Assembly (NCBI GenBank): GCA_016932615.1
Contig: JAFGCN010000025.1
Location: 1 to 60,056 of the forward strand
DNA length: 60,056 nucleotides
Direction of reading: 5' to 3'
DNA from: Candidatus Aenigmatarchaeota archaeon
Lineage (GTDB): Archaea > Aenigmatarchaeota > Aenigmatarchaeia > QMZS01
Positions 8,084 to 16,967 of this stretch are shown here, piece after piece (the stretch's first letter is position 1; each line of letters begins with the position of its first letter). Under the pieces are notes generated by a model. The model did no database searches, was not told the DNA's origin, and saw only the letters and a list, made by a program, of their open reading frames with translations. Both the position numbers and the translations under genes were made by a program.

Positions 8084-8383
8084 ATGGCAAGTGACAATAT
8101 AAGTAGGATGTTGACAAACAGCGTTTCTCTCCCAGTTATCCCCCAGAGAGTATATCTGGGTGACGGACAGGAGGCACTGGCAAGGTTTCCTGTAGGAGCG
8201 AAGGTTTGCCCTGAAGAAACATATAGACGCGAAAAGGGACTTTGTAAAGGCCCTTACACCATAGAAGGTCTCGTGTTTGACGGCACTAGGAACCTGGAGC
8301 CCAATTACCATGTTGTCAGTGGGGGGACCTCCACCTGGATTCCCCAAGGCAAACTAGACCTTTGCTCCAGCAGAAAGTGGTAA
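8084..8383 (+). CDS. Uncharacterised protein, 99 aa
   Basis: The real start is probably ATG 8084 (MASDNISRML), 22 nt after the Nudix stop. The longer frame upstream only reads through the Nudix gene out of frame. A TATA-like caaatataagg at 8052-8062, inside the end of the Nudix gene, lies about 28 nt upstream. The protein is small and beta-rich with several Gly/Pro turns and two cysteines near KVCPEE and LCKGPY. No family is recognised. Confidence 0.5.
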   Translation: MASDNISRMLTNSVSLPVIPQRVYLGDGQEALARFPVGAKVCPEETYRREKGLCKGPYTIEGLVFDGTRNLEPNYHVVSGGTSTWIPQGKLDLCSSRKW

Positions 8384-8413
8384 TCTTCTTTATTTTTGCG
8401 AATTTTTATCTCT

Positions 8414-9241
8414 CTATCTGTGAAACCTATCCTTGTACCAGTCTAGAATCACTGCATTCTGAATCCAGGTGTTCGGGATGTCGACGAGAAGGCCGATTAT
8501 TATGACTATTGCAAGCTGGCCGAAAATCGAGGATGCCCCGGCAACAAAAATCACTGTTGAAAGCGCAACTGTTGAAACCGCGGTCATTGTAAGCCCTGTC
8601 TTCAGGGCACTTTTATAGTTCTGTGAGAAGTTCCCCCTTTCCTTGAGCGTCCGGGTGGTAAGAAGTATGTCAGTGTCAACAGAGTAGCCAAGAAGCATAA
8701 GAAGGGCCGTGAAGGTTGCCATATTCATCTGGATTCCTGCAAGGTTCATTATAAAGCATGTTATTACGAGGTCTGAAAAAGCTGCAAGGACCACTGCAAT
8801 TGAAGGTATGGGGTTTCTGAACAAGAGAAAGATTATTGCAGCCATTGCAAGGAAGGCGAAAACAAGGCCTTTTATTATCTCGGTAATTACCGAAGCGCTG
8901 ATTTTTGGGTCAATCCTGCTGACATCATAGTCCCTGATAGTTGCAGTGTTGTTTACGGTTTCTATAAGTGGATCCAGGTCGGCTTCGGCGGCTTCAATAG
9001 ACAGTTGGGTTCCGATTGCCGTTGTGACTGGGTACGCCACGACATTTTCCTTCCTGAGATTGTCGGCAATCTGGGCAACCTGGCTGAAGCTGGCGTCTTC
9101 AAATGTAACTGTTATGAGGTTTCCTCCCCGAAGCTCTACGCCCTTATCCAGAAAAAAGCCCGTAGTCATCTGCTTGTTTACAAGGAAGGCAAGGGCAATC
9201 ACAAGCAACGCCAGAGTCAAGATTATTAGCCGTCTGTCCAT
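8414..9241 (-). CDS. secF: Protein-export membrane protein SecF
   Basis: The 275-residue protein matches archaeal SecF, which with SecD forms the RND-type accessory complex that uses the proton gradient to assist Sec translocation. It has an N-terminal helix (LIILTLALLVIALAFLV) and a first extracytoplasmic domain containing GVELRGGNLITV. Five further membrane helices follow, with the conserved motif around LLGYSVDTDILLTTR in the fourth. SecD, usually adjacent, is not in this window. The genes on either side are orphans. Confidence 0.95.
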   Translation of the reverse strand: MDRRLIILTLALLVIALAFLVNKQMTTGFFLDKGVELRGGNLITVTFEDASFSQVAQIADNLRKENVVAYPVTTAIGTQLSIEAAEADLDPLIETVNNTATIRDYDVSRIDPKISASVITEIIKGLVFAFLAMAAIIFLLFRNPIPSIAVVLAAFSDLVITCFIMNLAGIQMNMATFTALLMLLGYSVDTDILLTTRTLKERGNFSQNYKSALKTGLTMTAVSTVALSTVIFVAGASSIFGQLAIVIIIGLLVDIPNTWIQNAVILDWYKDRFHR

Positions 9242-9271
9242 AAATTAGGAAATAAAGATATTTTAAGAGGA

Positions 9272-9922
9272 TTATCTTTTGAAAAGCTCTGGGCTGTTTA
9301 TTCGGTGCCAGTCAAGTGCCCTTTTTGAGGCAATTTCTGAAAAAAGGGAAGCAATTTTGTAGGCAGACTGGTTAGACACACCATTCAGTATGTTGTGATG
9401 GCTGTCCCTTACTCTGCTTTCTCTTTTTGGAAGAGGGACGGAGTCAAATTTTCCGAGCTGCATTTGCATAATGGGGTGCATGAAGGCATAATTGATATCT
9501 ACTTTTGCCAGAAAAAGAATGTTTTTGAAAGCGTCCCACTCTAATTGAGGGAAGTCCTTAATGAGAGGGTTGTCTTTATAGGGTTTTCCTGATTCTATTG
9601 CCTCATGAACCGTTAAATTTGCAGACTTATCATAAAACGCACTCTCAACAAAGAAGCCATCAGGTTCAATTATCTCATCATATTCTATTTTGTCATAACC
9701 TCCCGAGCCCACTTTTTCCACAAAAACCGGCCAGGACCTATTAAGCATATCTTCTCCATAACCGAGCAGTCTTTGAGCTATAGCTAAAGCTTCCCCCTCC
9801 CCCGTGCAGGAAAGATTTGAAAGATATTCTTGTTGCGTTAACATATAGGGCCCCTTGTCTGCCCGGTATTTTTTTGTATCTGTGATTTTCAAGCCCATTG
9901 CCTCTTCAGCCCACCCTATCAT
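9272..9922 (-). CDS. Uncharacterised protein, 216 aa
   Basis: This protein is not recognised. It is a soluble, mostly helical protein with aromatic-rich patches (FFVESAFYD, INYAFMHPIMQMQ) and several histidines in the last third (DSHHNIL, LDWHRIN). No signal peptide or membrane helix is seen. It is 30 nt upstream of secF on the same strand, so it could share a transcript, but it also has its own AT-rich upstream region (aaaggtatttaaaatg). Confidence 0.55.
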   Translation of the reverse strand: MIGWAEEAMGLKITDTKKYRADKGPYMLTQQEYLSNLSCTGEGEALAIAQRLLGYGEDMLNRSWPVFVEKVGSGGYDKIEYDEIIEPDGFFVESAFYDKSANLTVHEAIESGKPYKDNPLIKDFPQLEWDAFKNILFLAKVDINYAFMHPIMQMQLGKFDSVPLPKRESRVRDSHHNILNGVSNQSAYKIASLFSEIASKRALDWHRINSPELFKR

Positions 9923-9999
9923 AAAAACTACTTAAAGGTATTTAAAATGATAACGGTGATTAGAATCTGCCAATTAATAAAGTCTTTCGGACACTTTTT

Positions 10000-10560
10000 A
10001 TGTATCTTTTTGTGGACACGGAAACTACTGGCCTTTGCCGGTTTGGGCACTGGCCGCACATGGTCCAGATTGCATGGCTCATCTATGACGAGGACGGCGA
10101 GGAAGTCGCTTTCCAAAGCCACATTATAAAGCCAAATGGGTTCAAGATTCCTAAAGCCGCCGAGGCGATTCACGGCATATCGACTGAAAGGGCGCTTAAG
10201 GAGGGAATCCCCCTAAGAGAAGCGCTAAGGAAATTCAGCCACATCTCCGAAAGGCAGAAGATAATTATCGGGCATAACCTGTGCTTTGACCTTGGCGTGA
10301 TAAGGGCCGAGTGCAGGCGTCTGAATATTCCTTCAAACCTGCCGGGCAGTGAAGTCTGCACAATGAAGGCAAAGCCAATAGTCAATTATTGCAAGCTTCC
10401 AAAGGAAAATGGAAAGGGATACAAGTGGCCGAAGCTTTGCGAGCTTCATAAGCACCTCTTTGGCCATGTTTTCGAGGAGGCGCATGACGCCCTTGTGGAT
10501 GCCGAGGCATGCGCAAGGTGCTTTTTCCGGCTTAAGGAACTTGGAGTAATGGCGCCCTAG
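10000..10560 (+). CDS. DnaQ-like 3'-5' exonuclease (DEDDh)
   Basis: This 186-residue protein is a free-standing DEDDh exonuclease. Exo I is FVDTETTGL (D6, E8), Exo II is GHNLCFDLGVI (D97) and Exo III is AHDALVDAEACA (H162, D167), so all catalytic residues are present. The length fits a single RNase T/DnaQ-like domain with no extra module. Possible roles are proofreading, DNA repair or RNA trimming. A TATA-like tract (aattaataaag) lies 20-30 nt upstream. Its last 29 nt overlap the 3' end of the convergent orphan gene. Confidence 0.9.
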   Translation: MYLFVDTETTGLCRFGHWPHMVQIAWLIYDEDGEEVAFQSHIIKPNGFKIPKAAEAIHGISTERALKEGIPLREALRKFSHISERQKIIIGHNLCFDLGVIRAECRRLNIPSNLPGSEVCTMKAKPIVNYCKLPKENGKGYKWPKLCELHKHLFGHVFEEAHDALVDAEACARCFFRLKELGVMAP

Positions 10561-11290
10561 ACAGCCCAAGTTTTTCAAGGTCAGCTGCAAAAAGGTCAAG
10601 CATATCCGAACACTGTGTATCACTTGCCCCCCTACTTACCCTCTTGTATAAGGGATCCTCTCTAAGTTCTTCTTCAGATATTCTCCTTGACATATGGGGA
10701 GTTTTGTACCTCTCCGGGGAAATGGATTGCATGAAAAGCGCAAGGGGAACTATGCTATACATGATGGGAAACAAGGGAGACTTTCTTAGACCATGGTCCA
10801 GGAGGAGTATCTCCATGCCATTTAGGTTTGCGATTTCCCTGGAAAGACTCAGTTCCTTGGAGTCCAAAAAATTCCGAAAGTGCTCGGGAAAGAGTTTGCC
10901 TTCCAATGCTTCTTGGGCAAGAGTTATTGAGACCTCCTCCGGATTTTTAAGTTCTCTTCCAATGGCTTCTGTTCCTGCGTCTAAAATGTCCAGGATATGC
11001 CTCGAATCGGCAAGCGCAGTTTCATAATATGCCTGGGCGAATCCATACATATCGGACAGAACATAATTCAGGCCTGTCGAATGGTGGGGGTTTAGCAGAA
11101 TACTTCCCTTTGGCTGCAGCTTTTCAGCCTCTCCAAGGATACCCCGCTCAGCACAGGTGTGGTGGTAATTTTTGTAAAATCCTTCTGGGTCGCCTGCGCG
11201 AGCAGGATTTTCCCAGAAGCCGGTAACGTCAAAGTAGGTTTCTGAATTCCTGCCTGTGACTTTTTCCCACGTTCTGGATGGCTCTCGCAT
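10532..11290 (-). CDS. Uncharacterised protein, 252 aa
   Basis: This protein is not recognised. It is soluble. The stretch from about 55 to 110 (KGSILLNPHHSTGLNYVL and following helices) vaguely recalls an alpha/beta Rossmann-like unit, without a convincing glycine motif. A hydrophobic segment at about 175-195 (LFPIMYSIVPLALFM) is probably buried and not a membrane span. It overlaps the exonuclease gene tail to tail by 29 nt and sits 9 nt upstream of a further orphan gene on the same strand. Confidence 0.55.
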   Translation of the reverse strand: MREPSRTWEKVTGRNSETYFDVTGFWENPARAGDPEGFYKNYHHTCAERGILGEAEKLQPKGSILLNPHHSTGLNYVLSDMYGFAQAYYETALADSRHILDILDAGTEAIGRELKNPEEVSITLAQEALEGKLFPEHFRNFLDSKELSLSREIANLNGMEILLLDHGLRKSPLFPIMYSIVPLALFMQSISPERYKTPHMSRRISEEELREDPLYKRVSRGASDTQCSDMLDLFAADLEKLGLSRAPLLQVP

Positions 11291-11299
11291 ATTAACTAT

Positions 11300-11566
11300 T
11301 TAGCGGTGTTTAAATAGACGAGTTGTATATCGCCTGCTGCCTGCAGAAGGCAGTTCTGTTGGGTAGCCATCCCTTCTTCTCAGAAAGGGAGGCATCTGGT
11401 AGGGGTCTGCTGGGTCCATCCTTTCGTTTTCATGAGTGACTGCTTGCCTGATATAGCCGGGAACCTTTCGGGCGTTTGCTGCTGCTGCGTAAAGCGCCAT
11501 TCCAAAAATGGTACTGGCCAAAGCATCTCCCGCCCTAAAGCTATACTCTATGTGTGGCATGTCCAT
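11300..11566 (-). CDS. Uncharacterised small protein, 88 aa
   Basis: This short protein has an alanine-rich helix near residues 12-32 (GDALASTIFGMALYAAAANA) that could be a membrane or buried helix. A basic, Arg/Pro-rich tail follows and ends TTRLFKHR. The start could be ATG 11566 or the in-frame ATG two codons later. It lies between two longer orphan genes on the same strand, 9 nt upstream of the next, which suggests a short operon. No family is recognised. Confidence 0.45.
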   Translation of the reverse strand: MDMPHIEYSFRAGDALASTIFGMALYAAAANARKVPGYIRQAVTHENERMDPADPYQMPPFLRRRDGYPTELPSAGSRRYTTRLFKHR

Positions 11567-11587
11567 AAGGTCTAATGTTAAATAGCT

Positions 11588-12280
11588 TTAACTGGTTGCT
11601 GTGGTTGGTTGTAGGGGGTGAGAATCAATAATCTCCTGGGAAATGTTCCTCACGAGTTTTGCGCGGGAATCTTTTTCATCCATTAAACCACGAAAAACAG
11701 AGTCGTTGAGTGCCAGTATGACTGGCTTAAGATTTCTGCTCCTGGCTGGAGGAAGCATTTTGCCATCAATTTTTCCCTTGCCCTCGGCCACTTCCCTAAG
11801 CATGGGCGCGATAAAGCCACGATATCCGTCTGCGCCAAAAAGCTCCAGAGCAGTGCCTGCGGCTTTTGGCATCTTTTCCATATCATTCAGGAGTTCGGAG
11901 CAAGCGAGCTGGAGTTGGCATCCAAAGAGGGGATTATAATAAGGAATGCCATAAAGAGCGCCTTTAACAATCTTTCCAAGGTCGCTTATGGATGGGGCAG
12001 AGAAACCCCCTGAAGAGTAGCCCAGATAAATCTGCCGGGCACTATCAACCCCCGTACAATATTTTGTTGCATCGAGCCCCAAAAGCTTTTCAAAAAGCGC
12101 AACTGCTTCTTCGTCTACCTTCCTTGGAATATCTGCCAAGGGATAATCGGGTCTTACCAAATCAATCCTTGCCTGTCCGCTACACGAATTTTGGTATTCT
12201 TGAGCAAGGCCTGGATAGGGCTCGCAGTAAGTCGGGTAAATGCAACTTCGATTCCCACACGCAATAGATTCGGCAACCAT
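11588..12280 (-). CDS. Orphan protein, intact member of a two-copy family
   Basis: The function of this 230-residue soluble protein is not recognised. It has six or more cysteines (CGNRSCIYPTYC at the N terminus, FGCQLQLAC in the middle). It clearly aligns with the product of the disrupted gene just upstream. Shared positions include PY-x-x-L, IDL/LDL, IPRKVDEEA against IARNVDRKEA, A-x-x-Y-x-x-G-x-D-x-A, AC-x-E-x-L near residue 130, and a C-terminal GK...L pattern. The two therefore arose by duplication and this one is intact. A TATA-like tttaaatatttg lies upstream of the ATG. Confidence 0.6.
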   Translation of the reverse strand: MVAESIACGNRSCIYPTYCEPYPGLAQEYQNSCSGQARIDLVRPDYPLADIPRKVDEEAVALFEKLLGLDATKYCTGVDSARQIYLGYSSGGFSAPSISDLGKIVKGALYGIPYYNPLFGCQLQLACSELLNDMEKMPKAAGTALELFGADGYRGFIAPMLREVAEGKGKIDGKMLPPARSRNLKPVILALNDSVFRGLMDEKDSRAKLVRNISQEIIDSHPLQPTTATS

Positions 12281-12358
12281 AATCTAAGATTTCTTTAAAT
12301 ATTTGACAATATAACTACTTTTGAGTTTAAATGTTGTATTTTCAGCCGTGGTGGGGAG

Positions 12359-13002
12359 CTATAAGTTAAAGGATTTTGCTGCTCCAATAGTTGACCTCAA
12401 GTTGTTAAGTGGAGCATAAAGGTCATCTTTGCTTAGCATCAATGCTTGTAGAGTATTCCGGATTTCCCCGTCAATGGTAGGATTGACTTCTAATTTCCCC
12501 AATACCCTAACGTGTTTTCCTCCAGCTATGCCGTCAAGCGAGGGCATTACCAAAGGATAAGCAGGATTTGTCCTGAAACTCCCGATGGCCCTAACAGAAA
12601 TATCGGGTCCTGCACCATTCATCTGAATAAGAACCTCCTTGCACGCCTTCCCATATTCCGTTCTAAAGCCTGGAGGGCGGAGTTGTAAGGAGTATAAGCT
12701 TAGTCTCAGGGTATTTTCAAGCCCAGTCTGTTTGCAGAATCAGCAAGGTGATGACTTGCCGTATCAAAACCTAAATCGTATCTTGCTGCGCCTAGAGCAG
12801 AGAGTGTCTCCAATATACTTGCTTCTTTCCTATCGACATTTCGTGCTATTGGCATCACCGAATAGGATTCCTCTGGAAGATCGAGTTTGTAGCTCGTCCC
12901 ACATTCTTTCTCCCTTAAAGAGAGGTATTTTGAAACAAGGTCTTCATAGGGAATAAAATCTCGCCCGTCCAAACTTTCCAATGCCAAATCAGATTCTGTC
13001 AT
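12359..13002 (-). pseudogene. Frameshifted paralog of the 230-residue orphan protein
   Basis: Two reading frames together match the intact paralog at 11588-12280. Frame one (ATG 13002 to TGA 12706-12708) gives the N-terminal half, with ARNVDRKEAS and AARYDLGFDTA. The -1 frame, open from just before that stop down to 12359, gives the C-terminal half, starting GFRTEYGKACKEVLIQM, which aligns with the paralog's LFGCQLQLACSELLNDM. The switch falls near an AAAA run in ttgaaaataccc. One missing or extra base would explain it, so this is either a recent pseudogene or a sequencing/assembly error. Programmed frameshifting is possible but unsupported. Confidence 0.65.
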
Positions 13003-13029
13003 AAATGAAAACAAATTTATTTATATTCA

Positions 13030-13788
13030 CTACTCTTCAATCCTTGGAGCAAGGATAAACCCCAGCCGAATTTTGTCTTTAATCGAAAACTCCATGTGAA
13101 GCGGGAAGTCCTTGCTGAACTCGAGCTTTACCGTGTCCGAAAGCTTGATTGCCTTTAGCATCTTGCTGAAGTACTCTATTGAATACCTTGCAACAATCTC
13201 TTCTTCGCTGTTTATAGTGTAAAGCTGAGGGTTTCCTGCATCAATCTTTATCTGCGTGTAGCTTGAGTCCCCATCAGACCTTATCACAAATGACTCCTTG
13301 TTCAGTCTTAACACCGCCGAGTCTGAAATTAGCGCGCCGTTTTCGATTCCCTCCTTTATGACGTTAGGGTCGATTTCGAGGCAATTTTTGTTCTTGAAGT
13401 CGAATTTGCTGATGTCCTTAACCTCCTGCTGCATGACGGAAACTATTGGAAGGGCGAACTTTCGGGTGGTTTTTCCCTCCAAAGTCAGCTCGAAGCGGTC
13501 TTCATCCTCGTCCATCGAAAGAACCAATTTATCTTCCGGCTTCGCCTTCCTTATGAACTGCACCAGTTTTGCAATGTTAAGCCCGGCCTCCGTTTCCTTG
13601 TCGCACTTGTAGCTTTCGAAGGCGGTTGGAAGTATAAGGAAATCAACAATTGCTATAACCGCCCTGTCCGGAGTGATTAAGCTTATCCCATCTTTCCTGA
13701 ATTTGAACATGCCCTCATCGACTATTTCAGATATTGCGTTGAAGCTTTCTCTTAGAAGCGAAACATCCTCCAATACTGCCTTAAACAT
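13030..13788 (-). CDS. pcn: DNA polymerase sliding clamp PCNA
   Basis: This 252-residue protein is a full-length archaeal PCNA, the ring that tethers DNA polymerase and other DNA enzymes. The start MFKAVLEDVSLLRESFNAIS, the interdomain region and the typical C-terminal strand GFILAPRIEE are all present. The length matches the usual 245-255 residues of the homotrimeric form. It is a single copy here, transcribed divergently from the flavodoxin-like gene with 26 nt between the starts. An AT-rich ctataaatataatt sits in that shared promoter. Confidence 0.96.
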   Translation of the reverse strand: MFKAVLEDVSLLRESFNAISEIVDEGMFKFRKDGISLITPDRAVIAIVDFLILPTAFESYKCDKETEAGLNIAKLVQFIRKAKPEDKLVLSMDEDEDRFELTLEGKTTRKFALPIVSVMQQEVKDISKFDFKNKNCLEIDPNVIKEGIENGALISDSAVLRLNKESFVIRSDGDSSYTQIKIDAGNPQLYTINSEEEIVARYSIEYFSKMLKAIKLSDTVKLEFSKDFPLHMEFSIKDKIRLGFILAPRIEE

Positions 13789-13814
13789 AATAGTAGTGTG
13801 CTATAAATATAATT

Positions 13815-14300
13815 ATGCCCGAAAAGATACTTATCGTATACGAATCCATTCACCAGGGGAATACACAAAAATTGGCTGAAAAGATTGGTAAAGCCCTTAA
13901 GGCAAAGGCAGTTAGTGCCGATAAGCCAGGAGAGTTGGCACCTATTGGCGATTATGCCCTCGTCGGCTTTGGCTCAGGGATTTATGCGGGGCGGCACGGC
14001 AAAGGGCTTTTTAAGTTCGTAGAAAATCTCCCAAAGCTCAAGGGAAAGCGCGCCTTTATATTTTCAACAAGCACTTGGGGCGAAAGCTCTATCGAGAAGC
14101 ACCACGGCGCGCTGAGGAAAAAGCTGGAAGAAAAGGGCTTTCGAATTGTGGGTGAGTTTGCATGCAAGGGCTTTAACCATTGGGGGCCCTTTAAGCTGAT
14201 TGGCGGCATGAATAAGGGCCACCCTGACGAAAAAGACCTGGCAGCAGCAGGCGAGTTTGCCGAAGGGCTGGCGACAAAGCTTTCAAAAAAGCGGCTTTAG
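13815..14300 (+). CDS. Flavodoxin-family protein
   Basis: This 161-residue protein has a flavodoxin-like FMN-binding fold. The phosphate loop is YESIHQGNTQKLAEKI (T/S-x-x-G-N-T type), with the second loop VGFGSGIYAGRHG and the third FSTSTWGESS. The length fits a single-domain flavodoxin or the related protoporphyrinogen-oxidase-like/HemG group. It may act as a low-potential electron carrier, but its partner is unknown. It is divergent from PCNA, with a TATA-like ctataaatataatt immediately upstream. Confidence 0.85.
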   Translation: MPEKILIVYESIHQGNTQKLAEKIGKALKAKAVSADKPGELAPIGDYALVGFGSGIYAGRHGKGLFKFVENLPKLKGKRAFIFSTSTWGESSIEKHHGALRKKLEEKGFRIVGEFACKGFNHWGPFKLIGGMNKGHPDEKDLAAAGEFAEGLATKLSKKRL

Positions 14301-14369
14301 AGTTAAGCGGCTTGTATAGCAGTCACGCTTAGCAAAGATTGAATAACTGAAAAATGAATCAAAAACAGC

Positions 14370-15536
14370 TTATGGCAAAGCTCCAGTGCACCTCCAGTTG
14401 ATTTCCGCGCTTTTGTTTTCAGTGAATATCACGCAGGCGGGGTTGCAGCCTTCAATTGGCTCGTATGGCTCAAGGTCAATCCACCAGGTTCCGGTCACAG
14501 AATTGCAGAAGTGCCTGTCTGTCAGAGTTCCCTTTTCAGAGCATTCGCTGCCCTGTGCGATTTCCAGGGCTTCTTTTAATGCCATCTGGCTTTCTGTGGT
14601 GTTCGTGGGGCAGGCCTGAGTTTCTATAAGCTCGTCTTCAAAGGAGGGCATCTCGCTTGCAGGATTTATTGACCAGTTGCCAAGCTCTACCTCAATCCTT
14701 TCCTGGTTGTCGTTTCTTTCAAGCTTTATCAGGAAACACCCTTCGCAGTTGTAAGGTTCCACTTGGGTCACGGTTACTCCGAAGCTGTAAGGGGCAACTG
14801 CAATCTTTGCGGCTTTTTTCTGGCCTTCATCAAGCTCCCAAGCCCTTATGCATGCGCCAACTTCAGAGTCCCAAGAGTATCCCGCAGGTGTCAGGCAGCC
14901 ATACTCATCCCTTTGCCCGCCGATTATTTCCGGCTCGCAGTATCCGAGGGCGTCAGCTATTCCTTCCGGCATCTTGCAGGAGTATCCTGCAGGGCAGGTA
15001 AATCCGGCAATTCCGCCGCACTCGCAGAGGGCTTCACACATCATTGGGCAGGCAATACCCTCTTTTCCCTGGTTGTCAATTGCGCACCTGCTTCCGCACT
15101 CATTCCAGTTTCCGCCCGCTTCAATGCAGGCAGCTTTCAACGGGTCCTCAATTTCCTCCACAAATACCTGTCCATCAGGAGTCCTGCATTGCCGAGGGTA
15201 GCTTTCCAGTACGGGGTATCCGGCAGCAACACATTCCTCGAAGCTGGATATTCCCGGGCTGGAAAGGCCAACACACTGGCTTCCATTAAAGCACTTTCCC
15301 TCTCCGCAGTCGCAAACCTTTACTTCTTTGCTGTTTTCAGGTGAGCAGCCGCAGGCGCCTATGAGGCAGGTATTTGGAAAGTCGCTTGCCGACTTGCAGC
15401 ACATCTGAGTCGCTACGGTTCCTCCCGAAGAGAGGCATCCCTGCTCAGGGCTTTCGGTTTCAGTTGGAGTTGTGCATCCGCTTATCGCCACTATGAAAAT
15501 CATTATGCCTACTAAAACAGTGGCTTTAGCATCCAT
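14370..15536 (-). CDS. Cysteine-rich surface lipoprotein
   Basis: This 388-residue secreted protein starts with a lipoprotein-type signal (IMIFIVAISGC, Cys21 as lipid site). The mature part is very rich in cysteine and arranged as short modules: FEECVAAGYPVLESYPRQCR, a WNECGSRC unit, an ECGGIAGFTCPAGYSC unit, a YGCLTPAGYSW unit and a C-terminal EPYEPIEGCNPACV unit. Similar Kazal-like or EGF-like small Cys modules are common in surface proteins of DPANN and Patescibacteria. It is paralogous to the 272-residue protein at 20002-20820, down to stretches of identical DNA. Role unknown; probably disulfide-stabilised at the cell surface. Confidence 0.7.
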   Translation of the reverse strand: MDAKATVLVGIMIFIVAISGCTTPTETESPEQGCLSSGGTVATQMCCKSASDFPNTCLIGACGCSPENSKEVKVCDCGEGKCFNGSQCVGLSSPGISSFEECVAAGYPVLESYPRQCRTPDGQVFVEEIEDPLKAACIEAGGNWNECGSRCAIDNQGKEGIACPMMCEALCECGGIAGFTCPAGYSCKMPEGIADALGYCEPEIIGGQRDEYGCLTPAGYSWDSEVGACIRAWELDEGQKKAAKIAVAPYSFGVTVTQVEPYNCEGCFLIKLERNDNQERIEVELGNWSINPASEMPSFEDELIETQACPTNTTESQMALKEALEIAQGSECSEKGTLTDRHFCNSVTGTWWIDLEPYEPIEGCNPACVIFTENKSAEINWRCTGALP

Positions 15537-15632
15537 TAACTATCTTGTTTTTGCTAGATATATGCTTTAGCTTTTGTATTCCTGATGGATTTTCGGAGAG
15601 CTTGGCACTGTGCGTATTTATATGAGCTTCTA

Positions 15633-16967
15633 ATGATTATGCGGGTGGTGATAATTGGCGGAGGGACCGCAGGCACCGAGACCGCATTTCAGCTAAGAAA
15701 GAAGGATAAGGAATGCGAGATACTTGTGCTTGAGGGTGGCAAAAACACACTTTACTCTCCATGTTCGCTGCCATATGTGATTTCGGGCGAAATTTCCCAT
15801 TTTGATAGCGCATTTGTGTTTGAAGAGAGAGATTACAAAACAAATGGCATTATTCTTATTCTCGGCGCAAAAGTCGAGAAAATCGACCGAAAATCCAAAA
15901 AGGCAATTTACCGTTTCGGAAGCGAAATGAAGGAAATTTTCTACGACCTGCTTGTGATAGCTACAGGGAGCATTTCAAGAGTGCCTCAGATAAACGGTCT
16001 TTCCGGACTTAAATACCATACGCTTAAGACGGTGGAAGACGCCCAAGGCATTAAGTCCGAGATTTTGCCAGGCAAAAAAGCCCTGATAATCGGGGCGGGC
16101 TATGTGGGGACGGAACTTGCATATGCCCTGAATGAAGCAGGGGTTAACGTGAGCCTTGCAGAGGCCGGAGAGCGGGTTCTTGCCAACTCTTTTGACCGGC
16201 AGATTGGGCGGAAAGTGGAGGAGAAGCTTAGGGAAAGGGGCATTACTGTTCTTACGGGATGTGCGATTGGAGAAATTTCAGAGGGAAAGGCCGTTGCCGG
16301 AGACAAGACTATAGATTTCGACTTCCTGGTTGTTTCGGGGGGTGCTTGCGCAAACATAACACTTGCAAGGGAATGCGGGCTTGAAGTTGGAAGCGGCATA
16401 AAAGTAAATGAGAATATGCAGACAACCGATGAAAATATTTTTGCCTGTGGAGACTGCGTGGAGTGCAAAAGCTTTGTGACTGGAAAGCAAATAATGAGCC
16501 AGCTCGGAAGCACTGCTGTGAGGCAGGCGGCAGCTGTCGCGGAAAACCTGCTGGGCGGCGATGAACGTTTTGGCAGCGTGCTCAATGCCAGTGTTTCGAA
16601 GTTGGGGGAGCTTGCTCTTGGCTCGACGGGCTTGACAGAGGGCCGGGCAAAAGCGGAAGGCATAAGGGCGGTTTCTGCAACTTTTGGGGGCTCATCAAGG
16701 GCAGAGTATTATCCAGGAGGAAAACCCATTACAATAACTCTGGTGGCGGATGCTGAAGGCAAACTTATCGGCGCGCAAGTTGCAGGCTGCGAGGAGGTGT
16801 TGGGAAGAATTAATCAGCTTTCGCTTGCTATTTCTCAAAAGATAGGCCTAAAAGAGCTTTCCCGGTCAGAATTTGCCTATAATCCCTGCCTTTCTCCTAT
16901 CCATGACCCTGTCGAAGTCTGTGCCCAACTTTGCGAGAAGAAAAGGCAGATTCTGCCTGAAAAATGA
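15633..16967 (+). CDS. FAD-dependent CoA-disulfide reductase/NADH oxidase-like protein
   Basis: This protein of about 445 residues belongs to the pyridine nucleotide-disulfide oxidoreductase family. It has an FAD-binding VVIIGGGTAGTETA, a single redox cysteine in YSPCSLPYVISG as in CoA-disulfide reductases and NADH oxidases, and an NADH-binding ALIIGAGYVGTELAYAL. It then has the second FAD motif IFACGDC and a dimerisation domain at the C terminus. Starts at ATG 15633 or 15639 are both plausible, and the upstream 16 codons of the open frame are unlikely. It probably handles disulfide or oxygen stress. It stands alone. Confidence 0.88.
   Translation: MIMRVVIIGGGTAGTETAFQLRKKDKECEILVLEGGKNTLYSPCSLPYVISGEISHFDSAFVFEERDYKTNGIILILGAKVEKIDRKSKKAIYRFGSEMKEIFYDLLVIATGSISRVPQINGLSGLKYHTLKTVEDAQGIKSEILPGKKALIIGAGYVGTELAYALNEAGVNVSLAEAGERVLANSFDRQIGRKVEEKLRERGITVLTGCAIGEISEGKAVAGDKTIDFDFLVVSGGACANITLARECGLEVGSGIKVNENMQTTDENIFACGDCVECKSFVTGKQIMSQLGSTAVRQAAAVAENLLGGDERFGSVLNASVSKLGELALGSTGLTEGRAKAEGIRAVSATFGGSSRAEYYPGGKPITITLVADAEGKLIGAQVAGCEEVLGRINQLSLAISQKIGLKELSRSEFAYNPCLSPIHDPVEVCAQLCEKKRQILPEK

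Noticed and set aside
16100-16663. 187-codon minus-strand ORF
   Set aside because: Fully antisense to the well-supported CoA-disulfide-reductase-like gene; Ser/Pro-rich composition typical of shadow frames.
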